Below the pieces are notes generated by a model that saw nothing but the letters and a program-made list of their open reading frames with translations, had not been told where the DNA came from and did not search any database. The position numbers were made by a program, and so were the translations under genes. Shown here piece after piece: positions 7,645 through 13,617 of a DNA stretch of 13,617 nucleotides. Each line of letters opens with the position of its first letter. The first letter of the stretch is position 1. The DNA is taken from the NCBI GenBank assembly GCA_036939755.1, contig JALLAZ010000589.1, forward strand, positions 1-13,617, in the 5' to 3' direction. Source of the stretch: Stephanodiscus triporus (lineage: Eukaryota > Bacillariophyta > Thalassiosirophyceae > Thalassiosirales > Thalassiosiraceae).

Positions 7645-10301
7645 ATGCTCGCCGCCTCCAATTCGCGTCTGGCGGCCCTCGGGCGCATCGCCTCGCGGCA
7701 GTCGGCGTCGTTGTCGGCGTCGTCGTCGTCCCAGCTCCGCGCGACGATCGGGACCGCCGCCGTCGCCTCGGACGCCTCGAGCGACGGACGACGCGCGGAT
7801 GCCGGCCTCGGCGCGGCCGCCATCGCCGCCCTGGCGGCGGCGATGGCGACCGCGGGAGGCATAGCGTCGTTCGGGGGGAGGAATTCGGGGGGAGGGGAGA
7901 AGGCGGGGTGCATGGCGATAACGGCAGTCGTGGGGAAGGGAAATTTCGATGCCAGGTAAAAAAAAAAAACTCGCACTGATCGCGATTGGGGTTGATATTG
8001 GCAAATTCCACCCGGTCTGAAAGTGAATGCATCGTCTTCTTTCAATCTCTGGCGTTTTTTTTTTCCTTTTCCTTTCTTCTCCTGAAAACTCTCTTTCACT
8101 CTTTCTCACACACACCCGCCGATCCCTCCATTGTTTGCAAGGAAATATCTACTGGATGGGCTCGATAAGATCAAATCCAGAGGATACGACGGCGCGGGAT
8201 TCGCCACGATGGAGCCTGCGAGGGGCGACATGGTAAGAAGGAACTTTCTCGACCGACAAGGCGATGGAGATGATGTGTTCGTCGACATCCTCTTGCCCCT
8301 CCCTGAATCGCATCATTTTCTCACATTCATTGCTTTCGTTTTTTGTCCCACTCCAGGAAATCGTCAAGAAATCCAGTGTCGACGACAAGCTCGATCCCAT
8401 CCGCATGGTCCGCGAGTCGTCCCGTTCGAGCCTGGGTCATTCCATCGGCATCGCGCACACCCGATGGGCCACCCAGGGGAGCATCACCGATCGCAACGCG
8501 CATCCCCACCTCGACGCCACCGGCAAGGTCGCGGTCGTGCACAACGGTAGCGTCTTCAACAAGCAGGACCTGCGCAAGGAATTGAAGGCGTTGGGGTACA
8601 CCTTCGAGGGACAGACCGACACCGAGGTTATAGCGAAGCTCATCGGACACTACTACAAGGAGGGAGCGGTGGACATACGCGACGCCACCAGCAGGGCCAT
8701 GAAGAGGTGCGTCGGTGCCTCGGGTGTGGTGGTCATGTGCTCCGACAAGCCGGACGAGCTCGTAGTATTCTGCAACGGCTCGCCGCTGTACATCGGCGTC
8801 GGCGAGAACGGCTCCTTCGTGGCCAGCAATCCCGCGGCGTTCAAAGATCAGTCGAGGAATTACATCAAGCTGGACGACAGGGAGGTGGCGACAATCACAG
8901 TCGATGGTAGGAATCTGGACCTGACGAGGCAGGTCAGCGCCGATGTGAAGGACGACGTTGGGCCGGCGAGTCCCGCCCCGTATCCTCACTGGTTCATCAA
9001 GGAGTGAGTATTGTCGGTCATAATTTGTAATTTTGGTGCAGTCCGGCACTCTCGTTCTGGTCTTTCGCTCATTCCATTCCACCACCATCCTCGCTATTCT
9101 CGTCCAGGGTCATGGAGCAACCGCAGGCCATCGGCAGGGCACTGGGCTTCGGTGGACGCCTCTTCCTCGATACCGCCATGCTCGGGGGTCTACAGGACAA
9201 GTACGAGAAACTCAAGAATATCGAGAATCTCCTCGTCGTTGGATGCGGGAGCAGTTTCAACGCCGCGAGCTACGGCACCAAGCTCCTGAGGCACACGGGG
9301 GTCTTCACGAATGTCGCGGCCATAGACGCCGACAGCACCGAGGAGTCCGATTTTCGGGTCCACAACGATCCATCGAGGTCGGGACTCGTCGTGGTGTCGC
9401 AGTCCGGCGAGACGAAGGAGCTAGTCGACGTGGTCAGGCTTGCGCAGCAACGCGATGTCCCCGTGATCAGCATTATCAACACCGTCGGGAGCACGATTGC
9501 GAACTTGACGAAATGTGGCGTTTACACGTTCGCCGGACCGGAGCATTCTGCGTCGAGCACGAAATCGTTCACGACGCAGGTCGTGTGCCTGGCCTTGATG
9601 GCTTTGTGGTTCAGGCAGACAAAGGCTAAAGAGCATGGATGGGGGACGTCTAATGAACAAACCTCCCTTGCAGAAGCATTGCAGAGGTTGCCGATAACGT
9701 TCGGCATGCTCATGAGGACGCAGAGTAGCTGTAAGGTTGCGGCGAAGAAACTCGTTGGCAAAGAGCACTGCTTCGTGCTGGGAAAAGGTGAGTCCATGGT
9801 TGAAACTGCGAGCGATTCGCACTTTACATTCTATTACGTTTCTTGTTGATGGACATATTTTTTTTCTATTTTGTAGGGTTCGGGGAACCCATCGCGATGG
9901 AGGGAGCACTCAAGTTGAAAGAGGTTGGCTATCTTCACGCAGAGGGCTACAGCGGTGGGGCGCTCAAGCATGGTCCATTCGCTTTGATCGAGGATGACAA
10001 CAATGGCAAGCAGGGAGCCACTCCCATCATCATGCTCGTCCTGGATGATAACCACGCCCACCACATGCGCACGGCCTGCGAGGAAGTCAAGGCAAGAGGC
10101 GCCGAGCTGATCATAATCACGGACAAAAAGAGGCTGGCGGAGGGACTGGATGACAATCCGATTATAATCCCCTCCAATGGTCCGCTCACTGCACTTGGCG
10201 CTATGGTGCCCTTGCAGATGATTGCATATGAGTTGGCAATGCTGAAGGATAACAATCCGGATGCGCCAAGACACTTGCGCAAAATATACGCGGACAAATA
10301 A
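7645..10301 (+). CDS. Glutamine--fructose-6-phosphate aminotransferase (isomerizing), five exons
   Basis: Exons: 7645-7955, 8142-8232, 8357-9003, 9108-9787 and 9877-10301. Donors are GTAAAA, GTAAGA, GTGAGT and GTGAGT, and all phases agree. The product is 717 aa. It converts fructose-6-phosphate and glutamine to glucosamine-6-phosphate, the first committed step to UDP-GlcNAc. The class II glutaminase domain has RGYDGAG (117-123), HTRWATQG (168-175), NG (197-198) and the conserved Asp of DTE (222-224). The first SIS domain has [10 protein letters not shown] (393-402) and SQSGET (447-452). The second SIS domain has EGALKLKE (585-592), KHGP (607-610) and the C-terminal Lys 712, equivalents of the isomerase residues. 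Without the 88-residue extension, length (629) is close to bacterial GlmS (about 609). Residues 1-40 are Arg/Ser/Ala-rich without acids, as in mitochondrial presequences, and an Ala-rich hydrophobic stretch follows (55-75). Oddly, the expected Cys-Gly-Ile reads Cys89-Met90-Ala91-Ile92. ATG 7645 is the first in-frame ATG. Confidence 0.93.
7956..8141 (+). other. Intron 1 of the GFAT gene
   Basis: The donor is AG|GTAAAA and the acceptor TTGCAAG|GAAAT, in phase 2. It restores ...[12 protein letters not shown], the standard GFAT continuation. The intron holds an A tract near the donor and a long T/C-rich stretch. Size is 186 bases. The other GFAT introns are 8233-8356 (124), 9004-9107 (104) and 9788-9876 (89). 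Confidence 0.88.
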
Positions 10302-11154
10302 GCAGAATGTTTCATGTTTTCGTGTGCCATCGGTAGTGACCAACTGTGGTCTTGTGGGGGTATTGATTAGGAATAAGCAGGGCAGTAAAACTGTTGGGCT
10401 GCTCTCTGACGAAACGATTAATTATTTTAGACTCACAAATAACAAAAACATTACAACTTCTCATGCTGGGATGTGAACATTGTCGAGTATTGAAATAATG
10501 GTGTCAATTGCAGATGAACATAAATGCGCATGAGGATCTCCTTCTCATTAAAAAAAATCATCAATAAAATCAAATAAGTACTGCGCAAGGTGAAAAACAT
10601 TACTTAATCTCTTGACATAAATGTAACATCCCATGGGAATACTCCCTCCCCGTCCACATCCAACATAATGTTGGTGGTGGGGATGATGACCTTGCGCATG
10701 AATTTTTCTGGCATTGCAATGCAAAGTTCAAAGTGTGACATCGCTGTGCCACAGCTTCCTGTTGATGTTTATTTAACCATATATTCAATTAAGTCGGATA
10801 AGGAGTATTAACTCTAAGTATTGAGATGAGGAGTTGAGTTCTATCCCACCATACAACGCCACTTGTGAAAAGGAGGGCAATGTCTTTTGTAGATGGGTGC
10901 TATGCGCCAAGGCTCATCATAAAGGCAAATGTGGATAGATGCAAACCTAAATTATTCTAAATATCTAGATAATACACAATGCTCTCGTGCTGGATGAATC
11001 GGCCAAACTGTTGCCTCTTCGACGAGCAAAACATGAATAAAGGGGCCAGCAGACATAAGAGCAAAGGCTCCTAATCTCTCATCGAATACTTCTTTAGTAC
11101 CTCTTGTTGACAGCTGCGATGAATAGATCCCTTGACCCATCATCAATTGTCAAG
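10302..11154. other. Intergenic gap between converging genes
   Basis: This AT-rich stretch lies between the GFAT stop and the stop of the Cys/His-repeat gene and should contain both 3' UTRs. I see no open frame with a recognisable domain and no tRNA-like fold. A perfect 7-base inverted repeat around a single base, CCAACAT-A-ATGTTGG, lies at 10660-10674. It is flanked by partly pairing CAC/GTG. Confidence 0.6.
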
Positions 11155-12174
11155 TCATTTTCGCGCCCAGTTCTTGTACACCCAGGCTGCAATTTTATCA
11201 TCTTCATCGGACAAATCTGCGGCCATGGCAGAAGGGAGGAGGGAGTGTGATTGGCAACCGATGGCATGACTGATATTCGTTTGCGGATCGCACACGCCAA
11301 TTTTCTCGCTCCCTCTGGCGATGGCACCTGCAGTCTCGGCATTGCGGCCCTTGGGGGGCTGGTGGGGGCGTTCCACTTCTCGTGAGGCGGTTACGAGAGA
11401 CTTCGCGTCATGCCTATGGCAAACACCGCCACTAACGGCTCCATTTGCGCACTTCTCGTGGCTGCGGCGTTTTACTCTCATGCCATGCCTATGACAAACT
11501 CCTCCCTTTCGGGCTTGGTTGGAGCATCCCTCTTGGCTGCAGCGTTTCACACTCGCACCATGTGTGACACACGTTCCTCCCTTAATGGCTCCATTGGCGC
11601 AACCGTCATGGCTGCAGCGTCTTACCTTCACCATCGCTCCGTGCTTTATACAAACACCTGCCTTTTGGGCATACTTTGTGCACCCCTCGCGGCTGCAGCA
11701 TTTCACCTTCGCGCCATGCCTCATACAAACTCCTCGACTTCGGGCTCGGTTGACGCACCCCTCATGGCTGCAGCGTTTCACCATCGCGCCATGGGCGATG
11801 CAAACTCCGCCTATTAAGGCTCCATTAGCGCATCCCTCGTGGCTACAGAGTTTCACCTTCGGCTTCGCGCCATGCCTACGACAAACTCCTCCCTTTCTGG
11901 CTTTGTTGAGGCATCCCTCGTGGCTGCAGCGTTTCACCTTCGCGCCATGCCTGATGCAAACTCCGCCTATAACGACTCCATTAGTGCATCCCTCATAGCT
12001 GCAGCGTTTCACCTTCGCCTTCGAGCCATGCCCATGACAAACTCCTCCATTATAGGCTTGGTTGACGCATCCCTCGTGGCTGCAGCGATTGTCCTCCGCG
12101 ACGTGAGCGATACAAACTCCTCCTCGAATGGCTATATTGGCGCAACTGTCGTGGCTGCGGCGTGTTTTGCCCAT
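11155..12174 (-). CDS. Tandem Cys/His-repeat (WRKY19-like) zinc-binding protein
   Basis: This intronless frame of 339 aa starts at ATG 12174 in good context (GCAACCATGG). The frame is open further upstream but has no earlier ATG. From residue 4 to about 245 it is an array of ten repeats of 23-25 residues. The consensus is K-R-C-S-H-E-G-C-x-N-x-A-x-x-G-G-V-C-x-x-H-G-A-K, giving a Cys-Cys-Cys-His set that suggests one zinc per repeat. The first and last repeats have Arg in place of the first Cys. Such repeats occur at the N-terminus of plant WRKY19-type proteins and in large diatom families annotated by that similarity; no WRKY domain is present here. After the array comes a polar linker and an acidic-aromatic C-terminus (LSDEDDKIAAWVYKNWARK). 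The role is unproven. Nucleic-acid or protein binding is inferred from the repeat type and high Lys/Arg content. Confidence 0.85.
   Translation of the reverse strand: MGKTRRSHDSCANIAIRGGVCIAHVAEDNRCSHEGCVNQAYNGGVCHGHGSKAKVKRCSYEGCTNGVVIGGVCIRHGAKVKRCSHEGCLNKARKGGVCRRHGAKPKVKLCSHEGCANGALIGGVCIAHGAMVKRCSHEGCVNRARSRGVCMRHGAKVKCCSREGCTKYAQKAGVCIKHGAMVKVRRCSHDGCANGAIKGGTCVTHGASVKRCSQEGCSNQARKGGVCHRHGMRVKRRSHEKCANGAVSGGVCHRHDAKSLVTASREVERPHQPPKGRNAETAGAIARGSEKIGVCDPQTNISHAIGCQSHSLLPSAMAADLSDEDDKIAAWVYKNWARK
11365..12165 (-). repeat. Coding tandem repeat, ten units of 69-75 bases
   Basis: The DNA repeats with the protein. On the plus strand each unit contains a variant of CATCCCTCGTGGCTGCAGCG and GCGCCATGCC. 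Units with and without an extra Lys-Val/Lys-Pro pair give 75- or 69-base periods, partly alternating. This architecture favours unequal exchange and copy-number change between alleles. Confidence 0.8.
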
Positions 12175-12810
12175 GGTTGCCAAATTATTCGTGGAGTTGA
12201 CGATGCAAAGGTCACGCGCCCCGCCCTTATTGCCCCCAACAACCGATGAGCCGCAATGAGAGAAGAGATGGACCGGACTCCCTGCGTTGATTTCTCATGA
12301 TTGAAAACGATGAAGAATCGCGCATGCTCGATTCAAATTTGCTATTGTCACATGATAAAATATATCAAAAACACGCCGAATCGCACGTCGCAATTGCTCG
12401 ATTCAAATTTGCCGTTGTCACATGGTATTTGAGGGTCAGGTAGAGATAGATCGGGCGATGGGGTCTCTACGCTCTGCTGCGTTCAATCGTTCGTATTGTT
12501 GTGCTGGAGTTTTTTATTTTTTTACCAATTTTCGGCGGTTAAGAAGAAAGCACTTGCGAGCTGGAGAAAAGGAGAGTGGAAACTCTTCAAAACAGGACGA
12601 GCAAACAGAGGGGCGGGCGCGAACACACAATGTGAGAGCGGCCTCTGGAAGACACTGGATTTGGGGGGGGGAGTTTGAGGGCGCCCCCCAAAAATGGTTT
12701 TGGCGCGACTCCTTATTTTCTTGTGCGATCGCCAATATCAAGAAGGGAAATGTCTAAATCGAGAAACCAACGCATGACCCGACTTCTAGCGTCCTGCCGA
12801 CAGCAGGTCA
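12175..12810. other. Gene-free upstream region of the Cys/His-repeat gene
   Basis: This stretch should hold the promoter of the minus-strand repeat-protein gene. It contains the 70-base-spaced direct repeat listed separately, T-rich and G-rich runs (such as 12663-12671) and no supportable gene. Short frames here lack domains. Confidence 0.5.
12325..12424. repeat. Two-copy direct repeat, copies 70 bases apart
   Basis: TGCTCGATTCAAATTTGC followed after two variable bases by TTGTCACATG occurs at 12325-12354 and again at 12395-12424. Twenty-eight of 30 positions are identical and the offset is exactly 70. It lies about 150-250 bases upstream of the Cys/His-repeat gene start. It could be a duplicated promoter element or a small tandem duplication. 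Confidence 0.75.
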
Positions 12811-12940
12811 TTTTGGTATAGGACTGGTCAGTTTGGTATAGCTTGGTGTAGCCTGGTATAGACTGGTATAGCCTGGTATAGCCTGGTATAGCCTGGTATA
12901 GCCTGGTATAGCTTGGTATAGCCTGGTATAGTTTGGTATC
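12811..12940. repeat. 10-base minisatellite (GCCTGGTATA), 13 units
   Basis: Thirteen consecutive 10-base units with consensus GCCTGGTATA run without any length change. The central units (12871-12910) are identical copies and the units at both ends are diverged (for example GGACTGGTCA and GTTTGGTATC). Because ten is not a multiple of three, every frame is open on the minus strand and gives a 10-residue peptide repeat. I regard that as incidental. Confidence 0.95.
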
Positions 12941-13034
12941 GTTTGCGGCACTCGGAAATGTTGTTCTGCATCGTTCTGCTGTCTGCGCGCAGAACAAAAA
13001 AAATTGGCGACGAGACGAGTGTGATTGACTCGCG

Positions 13035-13049
13035 GTTCTGCTGCAGAAC
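13035..13049. other. Palindrome GTTCTGC-T-GCAGAAC
   Basis: Two copies of the satellite heptamer face each other across a single base. A looser version of the same arrangement is at 12973-12995 with a 9-base spacer. To the right of this point the heptamer occurs only in the GCAGAAC orientation. Confidence 0.75.
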
Positions 13050-13179
13050 GTAAACACAACATGGTTATTTTGGCGACCAAAACTGAATCACATACAACAA
13101 CAATCAAAATGGCTTATTCTGCGTTGATGGACAAACGTACAGAATGCTGCCAGAACGCTTAGCGCCAAGGCGGCATCAC

Positions 13180-13219
13180 TGTGTGAGTTGTCGCCAAAGA
13201 GAGAGCAACAACTCACACA
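13180..13219. other. 12-base perfect inverted repeat
   Basis: TGTGTGAGTTGT (13180-13191) and ACAACTCACACA (13208-13219) are exact reverse complements separated by 16 bases. It sits at the left edge of the satellite and is not repeated in the later units. Confidence 0.8.
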
Positions 13220-13617
13220 TCGCGCCGCCGCCGCAGAACAAAACAAATGGCAGGCGCGATGGCAGAATGCTGCAGCGCTCGACGATTGTGGATGCAGCAG
13301 GGGGGGGATTGGCAGAACATTGTAGCGCCACCACAGAACCAAACAATCAAATGTGAAAAAACAGGCGCAATGGCAGAACGCTGCAGCGCTCAACGATGGT
13401 GAATGGACTGGAAGAATGATTTAGCGCCGCCGCACAACAAAAACACAACAATCAAATGGGAAAGTGCCGGCGCAATGGCAGAACGCTGCAGTGCTTGATG
13501 ATGGTGGAGGCACAATGCAAGGGGGGGACTGGCAGAACGTTGTAGCGCCGCCGCAGAACAAAAGGGAAAGCGCAGGCGCAATGGCAGGACTCTGCAACGC
13601 TCAACGATGGTGAATGC

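Larger units (their letters stand above)
12963..13617. repeat. GCAGAAC-rich satellite, about 107-base unit, runs off the window
   Basis: Units beginning GGCGCRATGGCAG start at 13253, 13364, 13469 and 13575 (offsets 111, 105 and 106). Each has a GGCAGAAYGCTGCAGCGC block. All but the cut-off last one also have a second, related block (GGCAGAACRTTGTAGCGCC type) 38-54 bases later, so the unit itself looks like a diverged dimer. Degenerate material begins near 12963, where the heptamer also occurs inverted (GTTCTGC at 12963, 12973 and 13035). No gene is present. Confidence 0.85.

Noticed and set aside
8327..9088. 253-codon minus-strand frame opposite GFAT
   Set aside because: Shadow of GC-rich GFAT exon 3. 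The plus strand carries unmistakable GFAT motifs.
4374..10375. Shared word TGATTAGGAATAAG at about 4374 and 10362
   Set aside because: A single 14-base match in AT-rich sequence with no extension on either side, so probably chance.
12811..12940. CRISPR-like array
   Set aside because: Units are only 10 bases with no spacers, in a eukaryotic sequence.
12713..13107. Minus-strand frames with a ten-residue peptide repeat (YTRLYQAIPG type)
   Set aside because: A stop-free 10-base repeat is necessarily open in all three frames. There is no start context, domain or continuation.

Overview
The window looks like nuclear DNA of a diatom (a stramenopile alga, perhaps a centric one). The genes carry short spliceosomal introns (about 73-198 bases) with GT-AG borders. 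One protein is an array of the short Cys/His repeats usually labelled WRKY19-like, a family that is abundant in diatoms. Another is an MLO-like membrane protein with long extra regions. I see no prokaryotic operon structure, no ribosome-binding sites, no tRNA or rRNA and no transposase. Species assignment is inference. All splice junctions were read by eye from phase, consensus and protein continuity.

Layout: (1) 272-1300 (+): a two-exon CTP-dependent polyprenol (phytol/dolichol) kinase family protein of 276 aa. (2) 1301-1916: non-coding gap between converging genes. (3) 7089-1917 (-): what appears to be a single gene of about 11 exons, predicted at about 1417 aa. Its first 450 residues resemble the seven-helix MLO family. 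They are followed by a basic coiled-coil and disordered region, four more predicted membrane helices and a C-terminal region that resembles a PH-type fold. This is the most interesting object in the window. (4) 7090-7644: a 555-base head-to-head promoter interval. (5) 7645-10301 (+): a five-exon glutamine:fructose-6-phosphate aminotransferase (GFAT, 717 aa) with an 88-residue N-terminal extension that looks mitochondrial. The residues around the N-terminal nucleophile are abnormal. (6) 10302-11154: non-coding gap between converging genes. (7) 12174-11155 (-): an intronless gene for a protein with ten Cys/His repeats. (8) 12175-13617: gene-free, with a 70-base-spaced direct repeat, a perfect 10-base minisatellite (12811-12940) and a roughly 107-base satellite rich in the heptamer GCAGAAC that runs off the end of the window.

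The genes do not form an obvious pathway. The GFAT makes glucosamine-6-phosphate (for chitin, N-glycans and GPI anchors). The kinase phosphorylates an isoprenoid alcohol (tocopherol salvage or dolichyl-phosphate supply). The MLO-like protein is probably a surface or endomembrane protein. The Cys/His-repeat protein is probably nuclear or regulatory. GFAT and dolichol kinase could both feed glycosylation, but nothing here shows a functional link.
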